Shown piece after piece: positions 7,687 through 16,575 of a stretch of 64,000 bases of DNA (position 1 is its first letter; each line of letters begins with the position of its first letter). A model generated the notes under the pieces. It was given only the letters and a program-made list of their open reading frames with translations, did not search any database and was not told where the DNA came from. Made by a program: the position numbers and the translations under genes. Source of the stretch: Acidobacteriaceae bacterium (GTDB lineage Bacteria; Acidobacteriota; Terriglobia; Terriglobales; Acidobacteriaceae); assembly GCA_027452245.1 (NCBI GenBank), contig DAIDGW010000161.1, forward strand, positions 1 to 64,000, in the 5' to 3' direction.

Positions 7687-9882
7687 ATGAAACTCACCTC
7701 TGCCCTTCTGCTCTGCTCGTTCCTAACTGGCTTTATCGCTCAGGCCCAGCAAACATCGATCATGGGGTTCACGCCCGCGCACGCGGCGAATGAAGCCGAA
7801 ATCGAAAAAGAATTCAAGGTGATTCCTTCGCCCGAAGAAGAGCAGAAGCAGCATCGCCTCTTCACCGCGGAGCCGCACGTGGCCGGATCTCCGCGCAATA
7901 ACTATCTCGCCCGCTACATTGCCGGCGAGTGGCGAAAGCAGGGCCTGGAAGATGTGGTCATCCGGCGCTATGACGTGTATGGCACCAATCCTAAAAGCGC
8001 ATCGCTCGAAATGATCGCGCCGGTCAAATATCAGGCGACGTTGCAGGAAGAGCCGATCGCGGCCGATGCGGACACAAAGAATCCGGCGATCAGCCGGTCG
8101 TGGCTCGGCTTTTCGATTTCAGGCGAAGTCACCGCGCCCGTGGTCTATGCACACAGCGGCAATCCCGAGGATTATGATCTGCTGCGAAAAAACGGGATCA
8201 GCGTCAAAGGCAAGATTGTTCTCGTCCGCTACTCGAATCCCTACAGCTATCGCGGATTCAAGGCGCTCACGGCGCAGCGGGAAGGCGCGGCGGCGATCCT
8301 GATCTACAGCGATCCGCAGGAAGATGGATTCAAGAAGGGCCCGGTCGTGCCGGATGGGCCGTGGGGTCCGGAGTATCACATTCAGCGCGGATCGATCACC
8401 TACGATTTCATGGTGCCGGGCGACCCGCTCACTCCCGGATGGGCCAGTGTTCCGGGAGCGAAACGGATTCCGGTCGATCAGGCAGTTTCACTCCCGAAGA
8501 TCATGGCCCTGCCGCTCTCCTGGCACGATGCGGAACCGCTGCTGAAAAACATGGATGGCCCGCTCGCCCCGCCGGACTGGCAGGGAGGATTGCCCATCCA
8601 ATATCACATGGGCGGCGAGCGCGTGCGCGTCCATATGAAGGTTGAGATGGACAACTCCATTCAACCCTATTACGTGGTCGAAGGACGCATCCGCGGATCG
8701 GAGCGGCCGGACGAATGGGTCGTGCTCGGCAATCATCGCGACGCGTGGGTCTTCGGCGGAGTCGATCCCTCGAGCGGCACGGCCTCCATGATGGAGATGA
8801 CGCGCGCCCTGGGTAAGTTGGCCAAAGAAGGCAAGCGCCCGCGGCGGACAATCGTGGTCTGTAGCTGGGACGGAGAAGAGGTTGGCCTAACCGGCTCGAC
8901 CGAGTGGGGCGAGCAGTTCGCCGATCAACTGCGCAAGAACGCCGTGGCGTACATCAACGTCGATTCTTCTACCTCTGGCCCGAACTTCCACGGACAAGCC
9001 GTGGCCTCGCTCGCTCCTATGCTGGTGGAAACCAGCCGGTCGCTCGAAGATCCGTCCGGAAAAAACCTCTACGACGCCTGGAAGGCGACGATGCAAAAGG
9101 AGAAGGACCAGGGCAACGCGTCTACGCAGTTCAACAACTCCGGGACCGAGAGCGGCACGCTCGCCGACACCCGCATCGGCAGCGGCTCCGATCACACCGT
9201 GTTTCTGAATTTCATCGGCATGCCGGTGCTGGGGCTCGAATTCGATGGCGACTATGGCGTGTATCACTCCGCCTATGACGATTATTTCTGGATGAATCAC
9301 TTCGGCGATCCGGGATACCGCTATCACACGCTGATGTCGCAACTGTGGGGTGTTCTGGCGCTGCGCCTCTCCAACGCCGACCTGCTGCCCTTTGACTTCG
9401 CGACTTACGCGGATAATGTTCGCCAGTTCGTCAACGAACTCGCGAAGGCCAACGAGAAGAACATGTGGGGAGAGCCGTCCTCAGCTGTCCAGTCGGGCGT
9501 AGCCCAGCAGCCTAAACTTGACCTCAAACCGGTGCTCGACGCCATCGATGCCTTCGACGCCGCGGGCAAGGATCTGGATGCCTCGGTGCAGCGGGCGCTG
9601 ACCGCCGGTAACGCTGACCCCAAGCTCGACGACACGCTCAATCGCGGCATGATGCAGGTCGAACGCAACTGGCTGAATCCGAATGGAATTCCCGGCAGGC
9701 CGTGGTTCAAGCACATTCTTTACGGCGCACGATTCACCTACGCACACCTCGAACTCCCCGGGCTCACCGAAGCGGTCGAGAAGCAAGATTGGACGACGGC
9801 TAAGCAGCAGGCAGACATCCTGCAACACGCACTGGAAAAGAACACGCAACTGCTGCAGGACTTAAACCGCCAGCTGCACTGA
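7687..9882 (+). CDS. M28 family peptidase, glutamate carboxypeptidase II-like
   Basis: A 731-aa protein from ATG 7687, chosen because it places a signal peptide (MKLTSALLLCSFLTGFIAQA) at the N-terminus; the open frame extends 35 codons upstream without a signal. Domain order is that of the PSMA/transferrin-receptor family: an N-terminal part, a PA insert (about 130-270), the M28 catalytic domain, and a C-terminal helical dimerisation-type domain. Di-zinc motifs are visible: His350 and Asp352 (NHRDAW), Asp360 (VDPSSGT), Glu397/398 (DGEEVGLTGS) and a late His (YHSAYDDY). The family releases C-terminal acidic residues from peptides; substrate here is unknown. Likely periplasmic or surface exposed. 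Confidence 0.85.
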   Translation: MKLTSALLLCSFLTGFIAQAQQTSIMGFTPAHAANEAEIEKEFKVIPSPEEEQKQHRLFTAEPHVAGSPRNNYLARYIAGEWRKQGLEDVVIRRYDVYGTNPKSASLEMIAPVKYQATLQEEPIAADADTKNPAISRSWLGFSISGEVTAPVVYAHSGNPEDYDLLRKNGISVKGKIVLVRYSNPYSYRGFKALTAQREGAAAILIYSDPQEDGFKKGPVVPDGPWGPEYHIQRGSITYDFMVPGDPLTPGWASVPGAKRIPVDQAVSLPKIMALPLSWHDAEPLLKNMDGPLAPPDWQGGLPIQYHMGGERVRVHMKVEMDNSIQPYYVVEGRIRGSERPDEWVVLGNHRDAWVFGGVDPSSGTASMMEMTRALGKLAKEGKRPRRTIVVCSWDGEEVGLTGSTEWGEQFADQLRKNAVAYINVDSSTSGPNFHGQAVASLAPMLVETSRSLEDPSGKNLYDAWKATMQKEKDQGNASTQFNNSGTESGTLADTRIGSGSDHTVFLNFIGMPVLGLEFDGDYGVYHSAYDDYFWMNHFGDPGYRYHTLMSQLWGVLALRLSNADLLPFDFATYADNVRQFVNELAKANEKNMWGEPSSAVQSGVAQQPKLDLKPVLDAIDAFDAAGKDLDASVQRALTAGNADPKLDDTLNRGMMQVERNWLNPNGIPGRPWFKHILYGARFTYAHLELPGLTEAVEKQDWTTAKQQADILQHALEKNTQLLQDLNRQLH

Positions 9883-9976
9883 GTGCTCACCACATAAGAC
9901 ACAGCACCACCCCATATGCCCGATTCGCAAGCACAGGCCACGTTTTCCACCACTTTCCACGCTTGCATGAAACGGC

Positions 9977-10759
9977 GTGCTGGCCGAAGATGGACTTAAC
10001 AATTCCTTGCCTCCTACGGTTCAGAAGCGAAAAACGAAAGCGGAGAGCGACGGTCTCTCACGCGCCGCGGCCAAGCTGCGCCTGCTCAAGCGCCTGAAGT
10101 GCACTTTGAAGTACGAAAAAATGGCATGGGAATCGGGCGCGATTCTCGTGGCTGGCGTTGATGAAGTCGGCCGGGGATCGCTGTTCGGCCCAGTGGTGGC
10201 GGGGGCTGTGATCCTTGACCGCGGCTATCGCATCCGCGGGCTGCGCGATTCGAAACTGCTGCTGCGCGAGCGGCGCGAAGTGCTCGCAGAACGAATTCGC
10301 GAGCATTGCATCGCGTGGGCCGTCGCCGCCGTCGACGCGGCGCGCATCGATCAGATCAATATCTACCAGGCATCGCGTGTCGCCATGCTGGAAGCCGTGA
10401 CGAAGCTGGCGACCGCCGCCGATTTCCTGCTGATCGATGCCGTCAAGATCGACTGCGACCTGCCGCAAAAGGCCATCATTCATGGCGACGCGCTCTCCGC
10501 GTCGATCGCGGCGGCGTCGATCCTGGCCAAGGTCGAACGGGACCATATGGTCTGTGAGTGGGACCATGTCTTCCCGGAATATGGCCTGGCGTCGCACAAG
10601 GGATACAGCACGCCGAAGCACCTCGCCGCCCTGCGCGAGTTTGGCCCCACGCCTCTGCATCGGCAGTCGTTTGCCCCGGTGTGGCAGAATCCGGTGCCGC
10701 AAGAGGCATTCGCGTTCATGGAAGAAGAAGCCGCGGTGGGCGAAGACCTGGCTGGCTAG
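9977..10759 (+). CDS. rnhB: Ribonuclease HII
   Basis: A 260-aa protein with the RNase HII signature GVDEVGRGSLFGPVVAGAVI. Acidic residues Asp62 and Glu63 (VDEVGRG), the DSKLL Asp near 91, and Asp154 (LLIDAVKID) fit the DEDD active site. GDALSASIAAASILAKVERD and YGLASHKGYSTPKH complete the family pattern. It removes RNA from RNA-DNA hybrids, including single ribonucleotides. The start is uncertain: the GTG at 9977 lacks a clear ribosome site, but homologues carry the KLRLLKRLK segment, so the N-terminal extension is probably real. A terminator lies 14 bases after the stop codon. Confidence 0.9.
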   Translation: MLAEDGLNNSLPPTVQKRKTKAESDGLSRAAAKLRLLKRLKCTLKYEKMAWESGAILVAGVDEVGRGSLFGPVVAGAVILDRGYRIRGLRDSKLLLRERREVLAERIREHCIAWAVAAVDAARIDQINIYQASRVAMLEAVTKLATAADFLLIDAVKIDCDLPQKAIIHGDALSASIAAASILAKVERDHMVCEWDHVFPEYGLASHKGYSTPKHLAALREFGPTPLHRQSFAPVWQNPVPQEAFAFMEEEAAVGEDLAG

Positions 10760-10772
10760 GAGATTTCCACAG

Positions 10773-10792
10773 TGTTCCTTGCGGAACATTTT
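10773..10792 (+). terminator. Rho-independent terminator of rnhB
   Basis: TGTTCC (10773-10778), loop TTGC, GGAACA (10783-10788), then TTTT, starting 14 bases after the rnhB stop. Confidence 0.65.
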
Positions 10793-11065
10793 AATGTATA
10801 ACATTGTATGTACGTAATGGTACATCGATTGCCGGTAAGTCGTTCAATTAAGGGGCCTTCTGCGACGTAAGGATGATCCGGATTGCCCCACCCCTGCAAA
10901 ACCACGAAAGAGCGGCAGCCAGCGTCCACTCCGGCTGCGCCCGGCGTTACGGCGCTCCATAAGTTGCAGAAAAGCAGGCATTTAGGGTCTTTCCTGCCGT
11001 CCTTCAGGTGACCCCAGTAATCATTACGGAGGTTACGCCCGTACATTGTCCCTCTGGACATGTAC
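10793..11065 (+). promoter_or_regulatory. Long structured leader upstream of the PilZ gene, class unknown
   Basis: The gap of 347 bases before 11107 holds several repeats. AATGT/ACATT is at 10793-10805. ATGTAC/GTACAT is at 10808-10825. GTACA(T)TGTCC pairs with GGACATGTAC at 11041-11065. Between them a multibranch fold is possible. CTGCAA (10894-10899) can pair with TTGCAG (10964-10969). GAGCG (10910-10914) can pair with CGCTC (10953-10957) and would enclose two hairpins: GCAGCC/GGCTGC (10915-10938) and CCG/CGG (10941-10952). CCTGC (10893-10897) can also pair with GCAGG (10974-10978), an alternative to the outer stem. I cannot match it to a known riboswitch class. Confidence 0.35.
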
Positions 11066-11106
11066 TGCTATCGTTCAGTCATTGTGCGGCGAGGAGTGGG
11101 GATTTC

Positions 11107-11874
11107 GTGAACGAAGCAATACAGACCTTGGACGACAGCCTAGAAGCCAGCCGGATCGTGCATCTGGCGATACCCGTCCGTTGGAGCCTGGTATCGGAAG
11201 ACGGACGCGGCCCGGTGGAGATGGCCTGCACCTATGACATCCATCCGCGGGGCGCCCGACTCTGCGGCATGCGGGAAGTGAACGTGGGAGATCTGGTGCA
11301 GGTGGAGCGCGGCCGTAATCGCGCCTTGTGCCAGGTGGTCTGGACAGGAGATCGGAATTCGGCGCTACGCGGCCAGTTCAGCGTGCAATGCATTGAGGGC
11401 GGCAAAGCCCCCTGGGATGACGATCTGAAGCAGGCGCAGGAGGATTACCTGCCGCTACTGGATGCCGCACAGAAGAAATTGAGCCGCGGCAATGATAATC
11501 GGCGACGGCGGCCTCGTTACTTCGTGCAGGGCAAGGCCGATTTGATCGAGGGCCCCCAGCACATGGAAGGAATTGTCCAGCAGCTATCGGAATTTGGAGC
11601 GCGCATCGATGCCAATGAACTCCTGAAGCCGGGCACCGACTTCAATCTCATGCTGAACATCCTTGATGTCAATGTCGGGTTGAAGGCCCAGGTGAAATAT
11701 CACATGGACAATCGCGGCATGGGCGTTGAATTCCAGGAGATTCGGCGCGGCGACCGTCCTTTGCTGGATTATGTGCTGAACCGTCTCCGAGCGCGTAAAG
11801 TTGAGGAATTCGGCAAGGTCGAAGTGGTCGGCAGCCTGACAAATCCCGCTGCTTTGGCGGCTGTCGCCGGATAG
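11107..11874 (+). CDS. Tandem PilZ-domain protein (putative c-di-GMP receptor)
   Basis: A 255-aa protein. The GTG at 11107 is preferred because GAGGAG at 11091-11096 lies 10 bases upstream; the frame is open 33 codons further but looks non-coding there. The C-terminal half is PilZ-like: a basic cluster NRRRRPRYFVQGKADL followed by LSEFGARIDANE, resembling the RxxxR and [DN]xSxxG c-di-GMP motifs, though Asn/Asp before Ser is not strict. The first half (IPVRWSLV, YDIHPRGARLCGMREV) has the same beta-barrel spacing and may be a degenerate PilZ. Cytoplasmic. It may link c-di-GMP to the pilus genes, by inference only. Confidence 0.72.
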   Translation: MNEAIQTLDDSLEASRIVHLAIPVRWSLVSEDGRGPVEMACTYDIHPRGARLCGMREVNVGDLVQVERGRNRALCQVVWTGDRNSALRGQFSVQCIEGGKAPWDDDLKQAQEDYLPLLDAAQKKLSRGNDNRRRRPRYFVQGKADLIEGPQHMEGIVQQLSEFGARIDANELLKPGTDFNLMLNILDVNVGLKAQVKYHMDNRGMGVEFQEIRRGDRPLLDYVLNRLRARKVEEFGKVEVVGSLTNPAALAAVAG

Positions 11875-12044
11875 CGACGGCGTTGCAGTCGCGCACTCTT
11901 CACTCGGTAAGTTCCGCTACTAAGTCCCGTCTCCCTGAATCGATGCTTACGCCCACCGGTTCATGCCCGACAACAATCGCTTTCCCATTCGGCTCGCGCA
12001 ATCGCACCAGGATGCAATGCAGTTTAGATCGGGATAAGATCAGG

Positions 12045-12380
12045 CTAACTGGTCTTGCGGTTCTCTTCGAGAACTTCATCGAGAGCACTCGCTAATAGAT
12101 GCGCTCGCTTCTGATAGTCGAGTGATCCGCTGTCTTGCCTGCGCTTGAGCAGGTGATATTCGTCGGCAATATTCAGCGCGGCCAGCACGGCGAGGCGGAC
12201 AGTGTCGATGGTGTTGGTGGCTTCGGCAACGGCGCGCATCTTCCCATCGACATATTCGGCCAGCTTGAGGATGTATTCCGGATCGGAGCCGCGGAGATTG
12301 TAGGCCTGATCGAAAATTTCCACGCGCACGCTGGAGTTTTGCGCATCCTTGAGCGTCTGATCCTTGATTGCGGTAGCCAT
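12045..12380 (-). CDS. zapA: Cell division protein ZapA
   Basis: A 111-aa protein with the ZapA pattern: a beta-strand N-terminus (SSVRVEIFDQAYNLRGSD), EYILKLAEYVDGKMRAVAE, then TVRLAVLAALNIADEYHLLK and a C-terminal coiled helix. ZapA tetramers bundle FtsZ filaments at the Z-ring. The coiled-coil gene directly upstream (12456-12761) is probably its partner in one operon, as often seen near pheT or rny in related bacteria. The following 170 bases to the PilZ stop contain no recognised RNA; a 40-codon open frame (about 11900-12019) there is not convincing. Confidence 0.85.
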   Translation of the reverse strand: MATAIKDQTLKDAQNSSVRVEIFDQAYNLRGSDPEYILKLAEYVDGKMRAVAEATNTIDTVRLAVLAALNIADEYHLLKRRQDSGSLDYQKRAHLLASALDEVLEENRKTS

Positions 12381-12455
12381 GACTCTTTTCTCCGCTCGTG
12401 CGTGATGACCGAAGAACTCCTGCTCTAAGCCTCGCGCCTGTTGCCGGATGACGCG

Positions 12456-12761
12456 TTAACTGGCGGCGCGGTCCTCGGCAATGGCATCAATCTGCTCGAG
12501 CATTTTCTCGACGCGGCCGCGGATCTCTTCCCGTTCCTTCTTCAATTGCACGCTTTCTTTCCGTAGAGCGTCCAACTGCTCTTCGCGCTCTTCCAGTTGC
12601 TGGCGAAGACGCTGGGCGTCGCGCTCCGCCGCGCTCTGAGCCTGACGCGCCGCTTTGCACAATTCTATGGTGCGATAAACTTTCTCTTCGAGCGTCTGAA
12701 AATCGTCACCCGGAACCCGATCTGACACCTGGTCCAACGCTTTCGTAGCCATAAATTGCAC
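12456..12761 (-). CDS. ZapB-like coiled-coil protein
   Basis: Up to 101 aa, almost entirely heptad-patterned Glu/Arg/Gln/Leu helix (residues about 35-95, LRQQLEEREEQLDALRKES). Length, composition and place just upstream of zapA resemble ZapB or other division-associated coiled coils; the sequence is too simple to assign by eye. The start is GTG 12761 or ATG 12752 (MATKALDQVSDR). An AGGA sits 4-5 bases before the GTG and 13 before the ATG. Confidence 0.6.
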   Translation of the reverse strand: MQFMATKALDQVSDRVPGDDFQTLEEKVYRTIELCKAARQAQSAAERDAQRLRQQLEEREEQLDALRKESVQLKKEREEIRGRVEKMLEQIDAIAEDRAAS

Positions 12762-12920
12762 TTCGTCCTGAGGAGATGAAGAACTTAGCGCAGTATACTC
12801 CAGGGCCCTGTGGAGATCAGCGTGTAATCAGCGCACTTTTCGAACCTTTGCAGTAATCAGAGTCACCAAAGCATTCCGCTCCGGTTTAAACCGAACTGAG
12901 CTTCATGGTAACCTCGCTGC

Positions 12921-13415
12921 ATGGCCAATCGTCGATTCGGAAAGCAGGATTTCGTCTTTGGTTTGGTACATGTGTGTTTCGCCGGTCTGATCGTGCTCAG
13001 CATTTGCAGCGCAAGCAGCGCCGGGCAGGCGAAGAATGCGGGCGCTACCGCCAAAGCCCCGGGCAATAATGCGCTGGCGGCGCGCGGGCAATACATTGTG
13101 AATGACGTGGCAATGTGCCCCACCTGCCATACTCCGCGGAATAGCGCAGGAAATCTGGAGCGCAATCACTGGCTGGATGGAGCTTCGCTGTGGCTGCTTC
13201 CGGCGCGCCCTACAGCCAACTGGCCCTTGAAGGCGCCGCGCATTGGAGGGAATCCTCCGGCAACCGACGATGAGATGGTGACCCTGCTGACCACCGGCAT
13301 TTGGAAAGACGGGACCCGGCTGCGCGCTCCCATGCCGCAGTTCCGCATGACGAAAGACGATGCGCAGGCCGTGGTAGCGTATCTGAAATCGCTCACACCG
13401 CGGGCGACCGAGTAG
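12921..13415 (+). CDS. Secreted mono-heme c-type cytochrome
   Basis: A 164-aa protein with a hydrophobic signal segment at about 15-34 and one heme-binding site CPTCH (Cys66, Cys69, His70). MPQFRMTKDDAQAVVAYLKSL near the C-terminus is the usual class I cytochrome end, with a Met as likely sixth ligand. The spacing between CxxCH and Met is longer than in small cytochromes, as in the cytochrome subunits of alcohol dehydrogenase complexes. A periplasmic electron carrier; the partner is unknown. Neighbours give no clue. Confidence 0.8.
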   Translation: MANRRFGKQDFVFGLVHVCFAGLIVLSICSASSAGQAKNAGATAKAPGNNALAARGQYIVNDVAMCPTCHTPRNSAGNLERNHWLDGASLWLLPARPTANWPLKAPRIGGNPPATDDEMVTLLTTGIWKDGTRLRAPMPQFRMTKDDAQAVVAYLKSLTPRATE

Positions 13416-13599
13416 CTTCAGGCTTTCGGGTAGATACATTTGTCGTTCTTCTGCTTTCCTGGCTCTGAAAGGCGCTGCCTATTTCGAATGCCCCTCCGGG
13501 GTGGCGCTTTCCGCAATTTCTCCTCATGAGTTATGGAGAAGCCCCAGTCCCGCCAGAAACAGGGTACCCACCTGCTGATCGGATTAGCGAGCGACTGCT

Positions 13600-14805
13600 C
13601 TAGGAGTGCCGCAGCTTGCTGAGGCGTCTTGCGGCTTCGTCGAGGGTTTCGGGTTTTTTGCAGAAAGCGAAGCGGACCTGCTGGGCTCCGTCAGAAGGAT
13701 CGCGGTAGAAGCTCGATCCGGGAACGGCAGCGACTCCGATTTCCTGCACCAAGAAGCGCGAAAACGCGACGTCGTCATGGAAGCCGAAGGCGCTGATGTC
13801 GGTCATGACATAGTAGGCGCCGCGCGGACGGAAGCAGTGGAATCCCGCAGCGGTGAGTGAGGGGATGAGATGGTCGCGACGCGTGCGATATCCCTCCGCG
13901 AGCTTCGCATAATATTCCTGCGGCAGGCTTAATGCGACGGCGCCTGCCTCCTGCAGCGGAGCGGGCGCACCGACGGTCAGAAAGTCGTGCACTTTGCGGA
14001 TCGCGTTGGTGATCTTTTCCGGAGCGACCGCCCATCCTACACGCCAGCCGGTGACGCTGTAAGTCTTTGACATGCCATTGATGGTGACGGTGCGATCGCG
14101 CATGCCGTCGAGCGAAGCCATGGAAACATGCTGGGCGCCGTCGTAGAGGATGTGCTCGTAGATTTCATCGGTGATGGCGAGGACGTCGAACTCGAGGCAG
14201 AGGTCGCGAATGAGTTCGAGTTCCCTGCGGGTGAAAACTTTTCCGGTCGGGTTGTTGGGCGTGTTAACGACGATCGCCTTGGTGTGACGGTCGAACGCGC
14301 GGCGGAGCTCCTGCTCATCGAAGGTCCACTCGCCGCCGTCCTTTTCCGGCGGACGAAGTTTGACGAATTTGGGGCGAGCGCCGCTCAGGACGGAGTCGGG
14401 TCCGTAATTTTCATAGTAGGGCTCAAAGATGATGACCTCGTCTCCGGCATTGCAGACGGCGAGCAGGGTGGAGATCATGGCCTCGGTCGACCCGCAGCAA
14501 ACCGTGACTTCTTTTTCGGGATCGACGGAAATGCCTTGCCAGACGCCCATCTGGCGGGCAATGGCGTTGCGAAGATTTTTGGCTCCCCAGGTGATGGCGT
14601 ATTGATTCACGTCGGCCGCAACGGCTTCCTGCGCGGCGCGCTTGATGTCGGCGGGAGCCGGGAAATCGGGGAATCCCTGGGCGAGGTTGACGGCGCCATG
14701 CAGCATGGCCTGGCGAGTCATTTCGCGGATCACGGATTCGGTGAAGAAATCGACTTTGTCGCTGAGAAAGTGCTTGCGGTGCGGCGGAGTGACGACGTCG
14801 GACAT
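13600..14805 (-). CDS. Class I/II PLP-dependent aminotransferase
   Basis: A 401-aa protein of fold-type I. NLAQGFPDFPAPADIK, NQYAITWG, NTPNNPTGKVFTRREL, DEIYEHILYDG and the PLP-binding Lys247 in NGMSKTYSVTGWRVGW are all in place, with RFAFCKKPETLDEAARRL at the end. The N-terminal FPDF motif is most like kynurenine/glutamine or methionine aminotransferases (YbdL/KAT group). It transfers the amino group of an amino acid to a 2-oxo acid in the cytoplasm. Exact substrate cannot be read from sequence. Confidence 0.88.
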   Translation of the reverse strand: MSDVVTPPHRKHFLSDKVDFFTESVIREMTRQAMLHGAVNLAQGFPDFPAPADIKRAAQEAVAADVNQYAITWGAKNLRNAIARQMGVWQGISVDPEKEVTVCCGSTEAMISTLLAVCNAGDEVIIFEPYYENYGPDSVLSGARPKFVKLRPPEKDGGEWTFDEQELRRAFDRHTKAIVVNTPNNPTGKVFTRRELELIRDLCLEFDVLAITDEIYEHILYDGAQHVSMASLDGMRDRTVTINGMSKTYSVTGWRVGWAVAPEKITNAIRKVHDFLTVGAPAPLQEAGAVALSLPQEYYAKLAEGYRTRRDHLIPSLTAAGFHCFRPRGAYYVMTDISAFGFHDDVAFSRFLVQEIGVAAVPGSSFYRDPSDGAQQVRFAFCKKPETLDEAARRLSKLRHS

Positions 14806-14952
14806 AACGGCGAGAGTAGCACAGGGCGCGCGCGGGGGAAAATTGAAGTTGCACCGCCGAGCACGCTAAAGGCGCCGAGTTAGTGAACGCACTGTGAATC
14901 TGGAGTCCATCGCATTGACTTCGCCCGCGGGTAGCTGAGATCATCCGACAAA

Positions 14953-15849
14953 ATGTGGGTTCCAGGTGCGACCGGTGTCTGGGGAAGTTTGAGGAAAGCT
15001 CGCGGGGCATCGGGGTTCGTGCTGCTGCTGTTCTTGACGCTGGCAGGTTCGCGGGCGTGGGGGCAAGGGCCCCCGTATCAGACGGATGATCCTGTTCCGG
15101 TGGATCTGCATCATTATGAGTTCTACGTTTTTGGCGGAGCGGACGGAACTCCAGTGGAGATGGACTCGGTCGGTCCCGCATTCGAGTTCAACTGGGGCGC
15201 GATTCCGCGGGTGCAACTGCACGCAATCCTGCCGTGGGGAGTGGTGGCTCCGTCCAACAATCCGCTGTACCTGCCGGGAGGTACGGGACCGACCGTATTC
15301 GGGCTGACGGATATGGAGTTGGGTGCGAAGATCGCCTATTTCAAGGAGACCAAACACATCCCGCAGATCGGCAGCTTCACGATGTTTGAGATACCGACCG
15401 GAAATTATTCCAAGGGACTGGGTGTGGGCAAGGTCTGGTACAAGCTTCCGCTGTGGCTGCAGAAGAATATTGGGAAATGGCTGATGGATGGAGGTGCCGG
15501 GTATCAAGTTGTTCCCCAGACCTCCTACCGCAATTTTCCCTATGGCGGGTTCCTGCTGAAATACACGTTCAGCGAGCGGCTGGAGCTAGGCGGCGAGGTG
15601 TTCTCGCACGGCGCGGAAGGTTTCGCGACACCCCAGACACGGGCCGCGACCCTGATCGATTTCGGCGGATATTATCACTTCAAGCACAATCTGAATCAGC
15701 AGTTCCTGTTCTGTTACGGGCATTCGGTGGCGGGGCAGACCGAGAATTATGCCTATGTCGGAATGTATTGGACGTGGGGCGGAAAGGGCAATCAGAAGCC
15801 GGATGGCGCGCTGATGCATCAGCCCGTCACGCCGAATGGGTTTGAATAG
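14953..15849 (+). CDS. Putative outer-membrane beta-barrel protein
   Basis: A 298-aa protein with a signal peptide at about 20-37 (LLLFLTLAGSRAWG). The mature start PPYQTDDPVPVDLHHYEFYVF resembles the MetA-pathway phenol-degradation/transporter-type outer-membrane family, whose members begin with PxxTDDP..xGxxE. Alternating aromatic and hydrophobic residues with turns through the body (LELGGEVFSHG, FGGYYHFKHNLNQQFLFCYG) fit a beta-barrel. Function is unknown; the family name does not prove phenol transport. Confidence 0.6.
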   Translation: MWVPGATGVWGSLRKARGASGFVLLLFLTLAGSRAWGQGPPYQTDDPVPVDLHHYEFYVFGGADGTPVEMDSVGPAFEFNWGAIPRVQLHAILPWGVVAPSNNPLYLPGGTGPTVFGLTDMELGAKIAYFKETKHIPQIGSFTMFEIPTGNYSKGLGVGKVWYKLPLWLQKNIGKWLMDGGAGYQVVPQTSYRNFPYGGFLLKYTFSERLELGGEVFSHGAEGFATPQTRAATLIDFGGYYHFKHNLNQQFLFCYGHSVAGQTENYAYVGMYWTWGGKGNQKPDGALMHQPVTPNGFE

Positions 15850-15997
15850 GTGGCTCCCATGCAGAGATTCGAGGACGCGTGGAAATCGCACTGGGGTCCT
15901 CTGAAAATCGACGCATCGGTTGGAAAAACGTTGTCATCTAAACTTAATGCTGTTTTGTGATCAACACCGCAGGCGCTAAGCGCGAAGGTATCTTTAA

Positions 15998-16017
15998 GGC
16001 TCGGCGAAAGCCGAGCC
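15998..16017 (+). terminator. GNRA-loop hairpin between outer-membrane and peroxiredoxin genes
   Basis: GGCTCGGC-GAAA-GCCGAGCC is a perfect 8-bp stem with a GAAA tetraloop. There is only a weak T tract (CTTTC), so it may end transcription or act as an RNA stabiliser ahead of the gene at 16081. Confidence 0.45.
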
Positions 16018-16080
16018 CTTTCAAGACCGAATCATCCCATGAACTGGGTACGAAATCTTTTTGGGCGAGGTGGAACGGCA

Positions 16081-16575
16081 ATGGCGGCATTAACGTCGGG
16101 AACGAAGGCTCCAGCAGTGGAGTTGAAGACGATCGATGGCAAGGCGTTCTCGCTCCGCGATCAACTGGAGAAGACTCCGGTCGTGCTGGCATTCTTTAAG
16201 ATTTCGTGTCCGGTCTGCCAATATGCATTGCCTTTTCTCGAGCGATTGCATCAGGCCTATGGCTCGAAAAACGTAGCCATTATTGGCGTGTCGCAGGACA
16301 ATGCCAAAGATACCGCGCGGTTTCTCAAGGAATTTGGCGTGAAGTTTCCGGTGCTGCTGGACGAAGGCGGCTATGCGGTTTCGAATGCCTATGGGCTGAC
16401 GAACGTCCCCAGCATTTTTTGGGTTGGCCGGGAGGGCGAGATTGAGATTTCGAGCGTGGGCTGGGTGAAGGCGGATTTTGAGGAGATCGCCCGGAAGATG
16501 GCTATGGCCGGGAACTCCGCGCCAGTGGCAGTGTTCAAGCCGGGTGAAGATGTTCGCGATTTCCGCGCCGGTTGA
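16081..16575 (+). CDS. Peroxiredoxin/TlpA-like thiol protein
   Basis: ATG 16081 is favoured: GAGG at 16067-16070 lies 10 bases upstream and the product (164 aa) then starts as homologues do (MAALTSGTKAPAVELKTIDG). An upstream ATG at 16039 adds 14 residues but lacks a ribosome site. The thioredoxin fold carries CPVC (Cys43, Cys46), cis-Pro in NVPSIFWV and an AhpC/TSA core. A CxxC rather than a PxxxTxxC peroxidatic site favours a thioredoxin-like bacterioferritin-comigratory or ResA/TlpA-type reductase. No signal peptide, so cytoplasmic. Confidence 0.78.
   Translation: MAALTSGTKAPAVELKTIDGKAFSLRDQLEKTPVVLAFFKISCPVCQYALPFLERLHQAYGSKNVAIIGVSQDNAKDTARFLKEFGVKFPVLLDEGGYAVSNAYGLTNVPSIFWVGREGEIEISSVGWVKADFEEIARKMAMAGNSAPVAVFKPGEDVRDFRAG

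Noticed and set aside
10890-10980. c-di-GMP (GEMM) riboswitch
   Set aside because: The sequence has a CAAAACC word and lies before a PilZ gene, but it lacks the conserved GACGCAAAGCC block and the GEMM helix arrangement.
11875-12044. 6S RNA downstream of zapA
   Set aside because: The position fits E. coli, but no long closing stem or central bubble could be drawn from the sequence.
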